Shown here piece after piece: positions 8,055 to 15,782 of a stretch of 64,000 nt of DNA. Position 1 is the first letter of the stretch; each line of letters opens with the position of its first letter. The notes under the pieces are model-generated. The model saw nothing but the letters and a program-made list of their open reading frames with translations. It was not told the DNA's origin and did no database searches. Source of the DNA: Bradyrhizobium sp. PSBB068 (GTDB lineage Bacteria; Pseudomonadota; Alphaproteobacteria; Rhizobiales; Xanthobacteraceae). The position numbers and the translations under genes were made by a program. The stretch spans positions 1,488,001-1,552,000 of the forward strand of contig CP069300.1 in the NCBI GenBank assembly GCA_016839165.1, written 5' to 3'.

Positions 8055-8843
8055 TCAGCCGATGTCGGCGAAATCGCCGTGCCGGCCCTTGCCGCTTGCG
8101 AAGCGGCGGGCGCCGGCCTCGGTCTCGCCGGTCGCGACCGTCGCAAGCCCGAGGCGGAATTCGTTCAGCGTGGCCTGTTCCCAGCCGAGCTCCCATTGCT
8201 CGATGGCGGAGAGTCGGTCGCTGCGTAGCGCCGCCTGCGGCAGGCGGCAGAGATCGTCGGCGAGGCTGCGCGCCTCGGCGAGCGCCGTGCCCGGTGCGAC
8301 CACGCGGTTGACGAGCCCGATCCGCCCGGCCTCCTCGCCGGAGACGCCGCGGCCGGTGAGGATCATGTCCATCGCTCGGCTGTGCCCGATCAGGCGCGGC
8401 AGGCGCACGGTGCCGAGGTCCATCAGCGGCACGCCGAAGCGCCGGCAATAGACGCCGAAGGTGGCGTCGGATGCGGCGACGCGGAGATCGCACCAGATCG
8501 CAAGCTCGAGTCCGCCCGCCACGGCCGGCCCCTCGACCGCGGCGATCACCGGCTTCGACAGCTTCATGCGGGTCGGGCCCATCGGGCCGTCGCCGTTCTC
8601 GACACGATGGCCGCGATGGCCGGTCGCGGTGCGCTTGAGGTCGAAGCCGGCGCAGAACGCGCCGCCCGCGCCGGTCAGGATCGCGACCGACAGCGACGGA
8701 TCGCGATCGAACGCGCGGAACGCCTGCGCCAGCCCCTGCGCGGTCTCCGGATTGACCGCGTTGCGCGCCTCGTCATAGCGATCGATGGTCACGATCGCGA
8801 TCGCCTGCTCGGTTCGATATTTGACGGTCGGGTGGTTCAGCAT
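8055..8843 (-). CDS. Crotonase / enoyl-CoA hydratase family protein
   Basis: A 262-residue crotonase-fold protein. The oxyanion-hole segment AFCAGFDLK and the GPAVAGGLELAIWCD helix, holding the first catalytic glutamate, are present. Where the second catalytic glutamate of hydratases (Glu164 in the rat enzyme) sits, the sequence reads FGVYCRRFGVP, with Cys at the aligned position. The protein may therefore catalyse something other than classical hydration. It ends close to, and convergent with, the hemC-like gene, and follows the Rieske oxygenase gene on the same strand by 32 bases. Confidence 0.8.
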   Translation of the reverse strand: MLNHPTVKYRTEQAIAIVTIDRYDEARNAVNPETAQGLAQAFRAFDRDPSLSVAILTGAGGAFCAGFDLKRTATGHRGHRVENGDGPMGPTRMKLSKPVIAAVEGPAVAGGLELAIWCDLRVAASDATFGVYCRRFGVPLMDLGTVRLPRLIGHSRAMDMILTGRGVSGEEAGRIGLVNRVVAPGTALAEARSLADDLCRLPQAALRSDRLSAIEQWELGWEQATLNEFRLGLATVATGETEAGARRFASGKGRHGDFADIG

Positions 8844-8875
8844 GCTCGGTCCTCGGTGCGCAATATTGATGCAGA

Positions 8876-10006
8876 TCAGCGGGCGCTTGCGCCGCGCTCG
8901 ATGATCGCGGCCAGGTTCTGATGAAAGTGCCTGATCGCACCTTCGAACAGGCCGAAGGTGAAGTGATCGTTGGCCCGCGTTGCGAGCCCGCGCTGTGCGG
9001 CGCAGGCCATCTCGCGATCCTCGGCCGCGCCCGCGGTGACGAAGTCGCGTCCCTGGGCGACCGCGGCGCGGCCATCGTCCGCCGCGATCTGGTTCGACAG
9101 CGTGTAGGTGACGAGCCGGGTGCGGTCCACGGCGAGCGGCTCGAGCACCGTCATCAACCGGTTGGTCGGGAAGGTCGACAGCATCACGTTCGGAAACAGG
9201 TGATAGACGTGGGTCAGCATGCCGGCCGTCCGGCGCTCACCCGGCGGCACGTTGCGCAGCTTCTCGATGCGTCGATAGGGGAAGCTGATCCGGCTGTTGC
9301 GGCCGAACGATTCGATCACGTTGAGGTTGTCGTATTGCAACGGATAGAACGTATCCTGATGCGTCGAGCGGATATGGTAGCCCTCGAGGAAGCCTTCGGC
9401 GACGATCTTCCAGTTCGCCTCGACCTCTTGCATGACGGTCGAATAGAGTGTCCAGTCGTCGCCGAACAAGGCCGGCAAGTCGCTGGCATCTGTCGCCGCG
9501 GCGGGATCGTCCTGCGAGACGAACACCAGGCCATCGCGCTCGATGCAGGTGACGGGCACGAGACCATGCGTGGTCTTGTCGAGCCCGGGAAAACCATGGT
9601 CGTCGGGGATGCCGCGCAGCCGGCCGTCGAGGCCGTAGGTCCAGCCGTGGTAGCGGCAGGTCAGCGCCTTGCGGCAGCCGGCGCCGTCGACCAGCTGCAC
9701 GCCGCGGTGCCGGCATGCATTGCGGAAGGCGCGTGCGACGCCGTCGGCGCCGCGGATCGCGACAACAGGCGTCAGCGCCGCATCGCGCGCGACATAGGCG
9801 CCGATCTCTGCGAGCGCGGCCGACGGGCAGAACGGTGTCAGCGTGCGGCGGAACACGTGGTCGATTTCGGCCGCGAAGCGATCCTGCGACAGATAATGCG
9901 CGACGGGTTCATGCCAGACGCCGTCGCTGAGATCGGTCGATTTCGCGTCGATATGGTTGAGGATGCGATCGACGATGGATGCTTCGTCCGCGAGCTGTGT
10001 CGTCAT
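8876..10006 (-). CDS. Rieske non-haem iron oxygenase, large subunit
   Basis: A 376-residue aromatic-ring-hydroxylating or amine-demethylating type oxygenase. The Rieske [2Fe-2S] ligands are CRHRG and CRYHGWTYGL. The mononuclear iron histidines are in EGFLEGYHIRSTHQD (HxxxxH). Start taken at the ATG behind GGAGAA; an upstream extension to 10123 would run through a perfect palindrome. No ferredoxin or reductase is adjacent, so electrons must come from elsewhere. The divergent LysR gene is the obvious regulator. The partner crotonase suggests the product goes to a CoA-linked pathway; substrate unknown. Confidence 0.8.
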   Translation of the reverse strand: MTTQLADEASIVDRILNHIDAKSTDLSDGVWHEPVAHYLSQDRFAAEIDHVFRRTLTPFCPSAALAEIGAYVARDAALTPVVAIRGADGVARAFRNACRHRGVQLVDGAGCRKALTCRYHGWTYGLDGRLRGIPDDHGFPGLDKTTHGLVPVTCIERDGLVFVSQDDPAAATDASDLPALFGDDWTLYSTVMQEVEANWKIVAEGFLEGYHIRSTHQDTFYPLQYDNLNVIESFGRNSRISFPYRRIEKLRNVPPGERRTAGMLTHVYHLFPNVMLSTFPTNRLMTVLEPLAVDRTRLVTYTLSNQIAADDGRAAVAQGRDFVTAGAAEDREMACAAQRGLATRANDHFTFGLFEGAIRHFHQNLAAIIERGASAR

Positions 10007-10099
10007 CGCCGTTCTCCCGCTCGGTTGGCCGGGCTTGCCGCCGGTCTGGTTCGTGGGACAGGATTTCGCATTGCGCCGCGCGCGACAAGCGAAAGCTGC

Positions 10100-10132
10100 C
10101 AGGTTCGGATGAATGGCATTCATCCGAACCTG
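10100..10132. promoter_or_regulatory. Perfect inverted repeat, probable LysR operator
   Basis: Two 15-base arms, CAGGTTCGGATGAAT and its exact reverse complement, flank GGC. It sits between divergently transcribed oxygenase and LysR genes, 94 bases from the first start and 45 from the second, where a shared operator is expected. The T-run on one side could also make it a terminator, but no gene ends here. Confidence 0.6.
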
Positions 10133-10177
10133 ATTTTTCGCGCGACATCGGGGGCGGCTCGCCGTTAGGATCGGCCG

Positions 10178-11128
10178 ATGAGCAGGAACAATCCACGACC
10201 GCGGCGCCGGTCAGCCTCGCGGGGAAGGGACGACCTCGCCGCGGCGAGCCTTCGGCCGGCGCACCTGCTGGCGCTGCAGGCGTTCGATGTCGCGGTCAGG
10301 CTCGGCAGCTTCAAGGAGGCTGCGGGCGCGCTGAATGTCAGCGCCTCGGCGATCAGCCACCGCATCCGCAATCTCGAAGCCCATCTCGGCGTTGCGCTGT
10401 TTCACCGTGCCCACCGCGTGGTTCGGCCGACCCACGCAGGGGAGAAGCTGGCGGCCGCAACCGGCCGCGCGTTCGCATCATTGGCACAGGCGGAGTCCGC
10501 GGTCGAGGCGGCCGGCCAACGCCGGCTGCGGCTGAAGGTGCTGCCGCAATTCGCGTCGGCCTGGCTGATCCCGCGGCTATCCTCGTTCCTCACCCGGCAT
10601 TCCGAGGTCGATCTCGCGATCGAGACCTCGAACCGCAACGTCGATTTCGACACCGAGACGTTCGATGCCGGCATCAGCTTCGGGCCCGACAAGCCCGAGG
10701 GCGTCGTCGCGCATCGCCTGATGGATGTGAGCACCGTTCCAGTCGGCGCGCCGGCGCTGGCGCGGCGGTTGAAGCTGCGCACTGCCGCCGACCTCGGGCG
10801 TGCCGTGCTGATCCATGTGACGACGTTCCCGGCGGCCTGGCCGCTCTGGTTCAAGCATGCCGGTGAACCGATGCCGCCGGCAATGCGCGCGATCTCGGTC
10901 GACAGCTTTGTCGCCGCGCTGCAGGCCGCCGAGCGGGGTGCCGGCGTTGCGCTCGCGCTCGAGCCGTTCATCGCGGAAAGCGAACGGCGCGGCACCATCC
11001 GCCGGCTCTTGCCGGTCGGTCACGTCACTGGCAGTTACTGGCTGGTTCATCCGTCCGGCGCGCAGCGCAATCGCGCGCTGCAGACGTTCAAGAAGTGGCT
11101 TCTGGCCGAACTCGCGAAGCGGGACTAG
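10178..11128 (+). CDS. LysR-family transcriptional regulator (GcvA-like)
   Basis: A 316-residue regulator. The N-terminal winged helix-turn-helix is clear (LLALQAFDVAVRLGSFKEAA, then NVSASAISHRIRNLEAHLG, about residues 30-70), followed by a periplasmic-binding-type effector domain. The pattern is of the GcvA/AmpR subgroup. Divergent from the Rieske oxygenase gene, so it likely controls it and itself through the intervening inverted repeat. Its TAG stop overlaps the convergent DUF1045 stop in a shared CTAG. Confidence 0.85.
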   Translation: MSRNNPRPRRRSASRGRDDLAAASLRPAHLLALQAFDVAVRLGSFKEAAGALNVSASAISHRIRNLEAHLGVALFHRAHRVVRPTHAGEKLAAATGRAFASLAQAESAVEAAGQRRLRLKVLPQFASAWLIPRLSSFLTRHSEVDLAIETSNRNVDFDTETFDAGISFGPDKPEGVVAHRLMDVSTVPVGAPALARRLKLRTAADLGRAVLIHVTTFPAAWPLWFKHAGEPMPPAMRAISVDSFVAALQAAERGAGVALALEPFIAESERRGTIRRLLPVGHVTGSYWLVHPSGAQRNRALQTFKKWLLAELAKRD

Positions 11129-11817
11129 CTCGCCTGCAAGAGCCAGCTTCCGATGATCCGGAAGCGTGAGGCCGGCTCCGCCTGCTTGAACAGCGCGATG
11201 CGGTCGATCGCGAGCGTCGAGAGGTCGACTGCGGCGAACCGCTCGCGCAGCCGCGCCACGATAGGGCCGCGCCGCTCGTCGCTCAGCCGTCCCGTCAGCG
11301 TCATGTGGAAGCGGAATTCCTCCATCACGTAGGGATAGCCCCAGCGGTCGAGATAGTCGCATTGCCGCGCGGTGAGCCGTTCGGGCTTGCGCCGCGCGCG
11401 ATCCTCAGCCGTCAGTGGTGCGCGGAACGGGTCGAACGCGGTGACGCAGTCGGCGGCAAGCTGTTGCAGATCATCGGAACGGCTCGCCGGAATCACGGCG
11501 ATGAAGCCGCTGATGGCATCGACCACCGGTTCGATCACAGGAATGCGCCGCGCGCGGCCGGCGAAGGCGGCACAGGCATCGAGAAGCGCGGCCTCATTGC
11601 TGCCGTCGGCGAGCGCGGTTGGCGCCTTCAGCGTGGCGTGGAAGCCGTACTTGCGGGGGTCCTCCGTCACCTCGCGCCAGTCCGGCGTGACGCCATCGGG
11701 AAACGGCAGGTCGTCGCCCGACACCGCATCATAGCCGAGCAGTGCCGAACCGAAGCGGTGCAGGGCGCTGTCGGGTGACGGCGCGTAATAGATCGCGTAG
11801 CGCGGTGTAGTGGTCAT
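11125..11817 (-). CDS. DUF1045 phosphonate-operon protein, 2H phosphoesterase fold
   Basis: A 230-residue DUF1045 protein (the family known as putative phosphonate metabolism protein). Two HxT motifs mark a 2H phosphoesterase active site: GFHATLKAP (about residue 58) and FRFHMTLTG (about residue 178). Such enzymes open cyclic phosphodiesters. Last gene of an operon with an acetyltransferase and a second PhnM. Because no PhnP (metallo-beta-lactamase cyclic phosphodiesterase) is found in this locus, it is a candidate to open 5-phosphoribosyl 1,2-cyclic phosphate, the C-P lyase product. That role is inference. Confidence 0.75.
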   Translation of the reverse strand: MTTTPRYAIYYAPSPDSALHRFGSALLGYDAVSGDDLPFPDGVTPDWREVTEDPRKYGFHATLKAPTALADGSNEAALLDACAAFAGRARRIPVIEPVVDAISGFIAVIPASRSDDLQQLAADCVTAFDPFRAPLTAEDRARRKPERLTARQCDYLDRWGYPYVMEEFRFHMTLTGRLSDERRGPIVARLRERFAAVDLSTLAIDRIALFKQAEPASRFRIIGSWLLQAS

Positions 11818-11832
11818 GACAGCAGAGCCGAA

Positions 11833-13005
11833 CTACGCCGCCGCAACGGTCTTGCGCGGCGCGATCGAATGAACGAGGCAGCTCGCATCGGCCAGATGCA
11901 CCAGCCGTCCGGACGAGATCACCGCGACGATGCGCGGCCGCAGCGGCACCTTGTCGTCGACGACGATGATGTCGGCGCGGCGGCCCGCCGCGAGCACGCC
12001 GCGATCGACGAGCCCTGCCGCGCGTGCCGGTGCCGACGAGATCAGGTCCCAGGCCCTGGCGAGCGGCAGGATGCCGTCAGCGGCGAGGCGGAAGGCGGCG
12101 AGCAGCTGCGCCGGATAGTAATAGTCCGACGCCAGCACCGAGCAGAGCCCCTGTGCGATCATGTCGGACGCCTTGGTCCAGCCGGTGTGGCTGCCGCCGC
12201 GCACCACGTTGGGCGCGCCGAACACGATGAAGTCGCCGGCGGCCGCGGCGTCGCGCGCGGTTTCTTCATTGACGGGGAATTCGGCGATCGTGGCGCCCAG
12301 CGCGCGAAACTCCTGACGCATCACCGGAGTGTTGTCGTCATGAGAGAGCATGCGGATATCGGCCGCGCGTGCCGCGGCGGCCAGCCGCGCGATCGAGGCC
12401 GGCACTTCGGGACGGCGCGCGACCACCTGGTCGAGCATCTCGTTGATGGCCTCGACCGAGAGCCCGGCCCGTTCGGCCAGCTGGTTGCGCTTCTTCGGCT
12501 TCACGTTGCTGTGGTCATTGAAGGCGAACAGGTCGATCCGACCTTCGCTGAGCCATTGAATGATCTCGGTCTCGGCGTCGAGATTGTGGGTCTCGTGGCG
12601 CAGATGGAAACGCGTGTCGGCGGCGAGCTGCGGCCGCAGCGCCTCGATCGCATCGAGCAGCTTCCGCGCATTTTCCGCACTGCGCAGGCCAGGCTCCCAC
12701 GACCAGGTCGTGCCATGGAAGACGGTGGTGATGCCGTTGGCGATCGCCTGCCGATCGCTGTCGATCAGTGCCACGTCGGTCGGGAAGTCGACGCTTGGGC
12801 GCGGCATCATCTGCCGCTCGAACGCATCGCCGTGCAGATCGATGATGCCGGGCAGCACCAGGAGGCCGCTGGCATCGATATGAAGCGCGGCGCGCCCCTG
12901 TTCGGTGTCGAGCGCGCCGATGTCGCGGCCCGCGGTGCGCAGCGAGGTCTCTACGAATGCACCGTCAACCAGCGCGCGCCCGCCCTCGATGAAAATGTCC
13001 GTCAC
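11833..13005 (-). CDS. PhnM-like amidohydrolase, divergent second copy
   Basis: A 390-residue amidohydrolase-superfamily protein related to PhnM, the RPnTP diphosphatase. It keeps the metal motif IIDLHGD (about residues 54-60), [19 protein letters not shown] and [12 protein letters not shown]. However, the PhnM motif SLMDHTPGQRQF is replaced by [12 protein letters not shown], and many loops differ from the other PhnM in this locus. The start is GTG with GGAGCG upstream; it overlaps the acetyltransferase stop (GTGA). A related but different substrate, or a back-up role, seems likely. Confidence 0.75.
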   Translation of the reverse strand: MTDIFIEGGRALVDGAFVETSLRTAGRDIGALDTEQGRAALHIDASGLLVLPGIIDLHGDAFERQMMPRPSVDFPTDVALIDSDRQAIANGITTVFHGTTWSWEPGLRSAENARKLLDAIEALRPQLAADTRFHLRHETHNLDAETEIIQWLSEGRIDLFAFNDHSNVKPKKRNQLAERAGLSVEAINEMLDQVVARRPEVPASIARLAAAARAADIRMLSHDDNTPVMRQEFRALGATIAEFPVNEETARDAAAAGDFIVFGAPNVVRGGSHTGWTKASDMIAQGLCSVLASDYYYPAQLLAAFRLAADGILPLARAWDLISSAPARAAGLVDRGVLAAGRRADIIVVDDKVPLRPRIVAVISSGRLVHLADASCLVHSIAPRKTVAAA

Positions 13006-13667
13006 GATGTCGCGCTCCGTTGTTTTGCTTTTGATTGAGATACGGCTTCGGCCTCGTACTTGTCGAGGAATTCCTCGACCGCGAGCTTGCGAAAGTCGGG
13101 CAGAACACGACGAAGTGTCTCGTGATCCCAGTCCCACCATGCGAGTGCGGCGAGGCGATCCGCGACATCCTCGGAAAAGCGCCGCTTCACCGGACGCGCG
13201 GGATTGCCGGCGACGATGGCATAGGCGGGCACGTCCTTGGTGACGATCGCACCGGCAGCGACGACCGCGCCGGTTCCGATGTTCCGCCCAGCGAGCACGA
13301 TCGCGCCATGACCGATCCAGACGTCATGGCCGATATGCACGTGGTGCGCACGTCGCCAGTTGAAGAAGTCGGTGTCGTCGCTCTCTCCGGGAAAATAGGC
13401 GCTGGCGCGGTAGGTGAAATGCGCCTGGGTCGCGCGATGCATCGGGTGGTTGCCGGGATTGATCCTGGTCATCGCCGCGATCGAGCAGAACTTGCCGATC
13501 GACGTGTAGGTGATCTGGCTGTCGTTCACGACGTAGGAATAGTCATCCATGCTGACTTCAAGCAGGATCGTGCGTGCGCCGACCTCGGTATATTTGCCGA
13601 GCTTGCTCTCGCGAACCGACGCAGTCGGGTCGACGGTCGGCACAACCGAGAGTGTTTTTCCGGCCAT
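13002..13667 (-). CDS. Hexapeptide-repeat acetyltransferase, phosphonate-linked
   Basis: A 221-residue left-handed beta-helix acyltransferase of the type found in phn operons (xenobiotic/chloramphenicol acetyltransferase-like). Hexapeptide repeats run through the middle, and [19 protein letters not shown] with NWRRAHH are typical of the XAT active-site region. Start chosen at the ATG 5 bases behind GGAGG; longer upstream readings lack support. First gene of the three-gene auxiliary operon. It may acetylate aminoalkylphosphonates, as the unrelated GNAT enzyme PhnO does, but this is not shown by the sequence. Confidence 0.7.
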   Translation of the reverse strand: MAGKTLSVVPTVDPTASVRESKLGKYTEVGARTILLEVSMDDYSYVVNDSQITYTSIGKFCSIAAMTRINPGNHPMHRATQAHFTYRASAYFPGESDDTDFFNWRRAHHVHIGHDVWIGHGAIVLAGRNIGTGAVVAAGAIVTKDVPAYAIVAGNPARPVKRRFSEDVADRLAALAWWDWDHETLRRVLPDFRKLAVEEFLDKYEAEAVSQSKAKQRSATS

Positions 13668-13746
13668 CAGGGCCTCCGCTGATCTTGCAAATCGTTGGCT
13701 TCCGGGGAGATGTGCGCTCGTCATCGGGATGCTTGATGACAACATC

Positions 13747-13764
13747 ATGACGTCGCGGTGACAG
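13747..13764 (-). promoter_or_regulatory. Candidate Pho box for the auxiliary phn operon
   Basis: Read on the minus strand the site is CTGTCAC-CGCG-ACGTCAT. Against the PhoB consensus of two CTGTCAT heptamers four bases apart it matches 6 of 7 and 5 of 7. It lies 79 bases upstream of the acetyltransferase start, in the right orientation. Confidence 0.6.
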
Positions 13765-13813
13765 CAAGGGGTGGACAAAGACGGGTGTGAACGATCGCCG
13801 CACCGCAGCGCAA

Positions 13814-13831
13814 CCGTCACATAACTGTAAA
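13814..13831 (+). promoter_or_regulatory. Candidate Pho box for phnCDEE
   Basis: CCGTCAC-ATAA-CTGTAAA matches the PhoB direct repeat 5 of 7 in both halves with the proper four-base spacer. It ends 46 bases before the phnC ATG. The divergent partner box lies 49 bases away on the other strand. Confidence 0.6.
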
Positions 13832-13877
13832 ACGCCGGGGATAGCGATGGCCCAACGTGACGCGGTTGGAGCATTAC

Positions 13878-14693
13878 ATGCTGGTGGTGGAAGGTTTGAC
13901 GTGCCGTTTCGGCGCAAAAGCCGCGGTCGACAACGCGTCTTTCTCGATTGCGCCGGGCAGCTTTGTCGGCGTGATCGGCCGCTCCGGTGCCGGCAAATCG
14001 ACGCTGCTGCGGATGATCAACCGTCTCGCCGATCCGACCTCCGGCCGTATCCTGTTCGAAGGCACTGACGTGACCGCGCTGCGCGGCAAGGCGCTGCGGC
14101 AGTGGCGGGCGCGTTCGGCGATGATCTTCCAGCAATTCAATCTGGTCGGCCGTCTCGACGTGCTGACCAACGTGCTGATGGGCCGGCTTGCCCAGATTCC
14201 GTCATGGCGCTCGCTGGCGCAGGTCTGGCCGGAGCAGGACAGGGCGCTCGCGCTGTCCGCACTCGAGCAGTTCGACATCGCCCAGCTCGCGGCGCAGCGC
14301 GCCGACCAGCTCTCCGGCGGCCAGCAGCAGCGTGTCGCCATCGCCCGCGCGCTGGTGCAGGAGCCCGACATCATCCTTGCCGATGAGCCGATCGCTTCGC
14401 TCGATCCGCGCAACACCAAGATCGTGATGGATGCGCTGCTGCGCATCAACAAGCATTTCGGCATCACCGTGCTCTGCAATCTGCACTCGCTCGACCTCGC
14501 GCGCACCTACTGCGACCGTCTGGTCGGTATGGCGGCCGGCCGCGTGGTGTTCGACGGAGCGCCTGCGGCGCTCACCGACCATATCGCCCGCGAGCTCTAT
14601 GACCTCGAGGCCAATGACGTCATCGGCGCGGCGCCGCTGCCGGCGCCCGACGGCGCGACCGCGCCGGCGCTCGGCACCGCTGCCGCGGCCTGA
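13878..14693 (+). CDS. phnC: Phosphonate ABC transporter ATPase
   Basis: A 271-residue ABC ATPase. Walker A is [15 protein letters not shown], the signature is [15 protein letters not shown], and Walker B is [13 protein letters not shown]; the following [14 protein letters not shown] segment is typical of PhnC. Start set at the ATG giving [12 protein letters not shown], the common PhnC N-terminus; an upstream GTG at 13857 adds seven unsupported residues. Works at the inner membrane with PhnD and the two PhnE permeases to import phosphonates. A Pho box precedes it. Confidence 0.95.
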   Translation: MLVVEGLTCRFGAKAAVDNASFSIAPGSFVGVIGRSGAGKSTLLRMINRLADPTSGRILFEGTDVTALRGKALRQWRARSAMIFQQFNLVGRLDVLTNVLMGRLAQIPSWRSLAQVWPEQDRALALSALEQFDIAQLAAQRADQLSGGQQQRVAIARALVQEPDIILADEPIASLDPRNTKIVMDALLRINKHFGITVLCNLHSLDLARTYCDRLVGMAAGRVVFDGAPAALTDHIARELYDLEANDVIGAAPLPAPDGATAPALGTAAAA

Positions 14694-14718
14694 GCGTCGC
14701 GTCATTTTCAATCCGAGA

Positions 14719-14739
14719 GGCCGGGCATTTTGCCCGGCC
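14719..14739. other. Intercistronic hairpin, phnC-phnD
   Basis: GGCCGGGCA and its exact complement TGCCCGGCC enclose TTT. It has no T-run, so it is more likely an mRNA-stabilising or processing hairpin than a terminator. It lies 30 bases ahead of phnD. Confidence 0.6.
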
Positions 14740-14769
14740 AACAGGTGCAACTACAGAACAGGGGTAGTC

Positions 14770-15702
14770 ATGATCACTCGTCGCATCATTCTGGCCGGCG
14801 CTGCCGCGCTGGCTTTTGCCGGTTCGGCCTCCGCGCAGGACTGGAAGGCAAAGTATCCGGAGCTCACCTTCGCGGTGGTGCCGGCCGAGAACGCCTCGGG
14901 CGTCACCGAACGCTGGACGCCGTTCGTCGCGTATCTGTCGAAGGAGCTCGGCGTGAAGGTCACGCTGCGCATCGCCAATGACTACGCGGCCGTCATCGAA
15001 GGCCAGCGTTCCGGCAACATCCAGATTGCCAGCTACGGCTCGGCCTCGTTCGCCCGCGCCCGCCTGACCGGCGTCAAGACCGACGCCTTCGCCAACGACA
15101 TGAACGCCGACGGTTCGACCGGCTACTATTCGGTGTTCTTCGTCAAGGCCTCGAGCCCCTACAAGAAGGTGGAAGACCTGAAGGGCAAGAACCTCGGCCT
15201 GGTCGATCCGAATTCCACCTCGGGCAACAACGTGCCGCGCTTCGAGCTCGACAAGATGGGCATCCACGATGCCGAGGGCTTCTTCGGCAAGGTCGTGTTC
15301 ACCGGCAGCCACGAAAACGCCGTGCTGGCGCTGGCCCAGGGCACCGTCGACATCGCGGCCAACCAGTGGACCAACGAGGACGACTCGACGCTCGCTCAGA
15401 TGCTGACCAAGGGCATGCTGAAGAACGCCGACGGCTCGGCAATGAAGAAGGACGACTTCCGTATCATCAACAAGTCGTCGCCGATCATCAACGGCCCCTA
15501 CGCCTACAACACCGACCTTCCGGAAGATCTGAAGGCGGCGATCGCCAAGGCCTTCTTCGACGCGCCGACCAAGGACAAGGCCGCCTTCGACCGTCTCTCC
15601 GACGGCCAGAAGAAGGGCTTCCATCCCGCTACGACCAAGGATTGGGACAGCACGATCGAGCTGATCAAGTTCGTCGACAGGCTGCGCAAGAAGGCGAGCT
15701 GA
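14770..15702 (+). CDS. phnD: Phosphonate-binding periplasmic protein
   Basis: A 310-residue solute-binding protein with a signal peptide ending ASAQD. The body is typical PhnD: TFAVVPAENASGVTERW near the mature N-terminus, VDPNSTSGNNVPRF (the Ser-Thr-Ser anion site), and IINGPYAYNTDLPEDLK. It captures phosphonates in the periplasm and hands them to PhnE/PhnC. The real start is the ATG at the signal peptide; the reading frame is open much further upstream inside phnC but that is not coding. It is bracketed by two hairpins, which fits the usual high level of binding protein relative to permease. Confidence 0.95.
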   Translation: MITRRIILAGAAALAFAGSASAQDWKAKYPELTFAVVPAENASGVTERWTPFVAYLSKELGVKVTLRIANDYAAVIEGQRSGNIQIASYGSASFARARLTGVKTDAFANDMNADGSTGYYSVFFVKASSPYKKVEDLKGKNLGLVDPNSTSGNNVPRFELDKMGIHDAEGFFGKVVFTGSHENAVLALAQGTVDIAANQWTNEDDSTLAQMLTKGMLKNADGSAMKKDDFRIINKSSPIINGPYAYNTDLPEDLKAAIAKAFFDAPTKDKAAFDRLSDGQKKGFHPATTKDWDSTIELIKFVDRLRKKAS

Positions 15703-15721
15703 TCGCCTCCCGGAAACGAAC

Positions 15722-15748
15722 CGGGCCGGGTTTCAATAACCCGGCCCG
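15722..15748. other. Intercistronic hairpin, phnD-phnE
   Basis: An exact 11-base stem (CGGGCCGGGTT and its complement) with loop TCAAT follows phnD. It has only TTGCATTT afterwards, so it is a leaky terminator or mRNA 3' stabiliser that would lower permease expression relative to PhnD. Confidence 0.65.
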
Positions 15749-15782
15749 TTGCATTTGACCTCCAGCCAAACCGACCAGAACG

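Noticed and set aside
8876..10123. 415-residue reading of the Rieske oxygenase
   Set aside because: The extra N-terminus is encoded by the perfect palindrome; the ATG at 10006 has a good ribosome site.
13002..14135. 377-residue reading of the acetyltransferase gene
   Set aside because: It would run through both Pho boxes and into phnC; the ATG with GGAGG at 13667 gives the normal family length.
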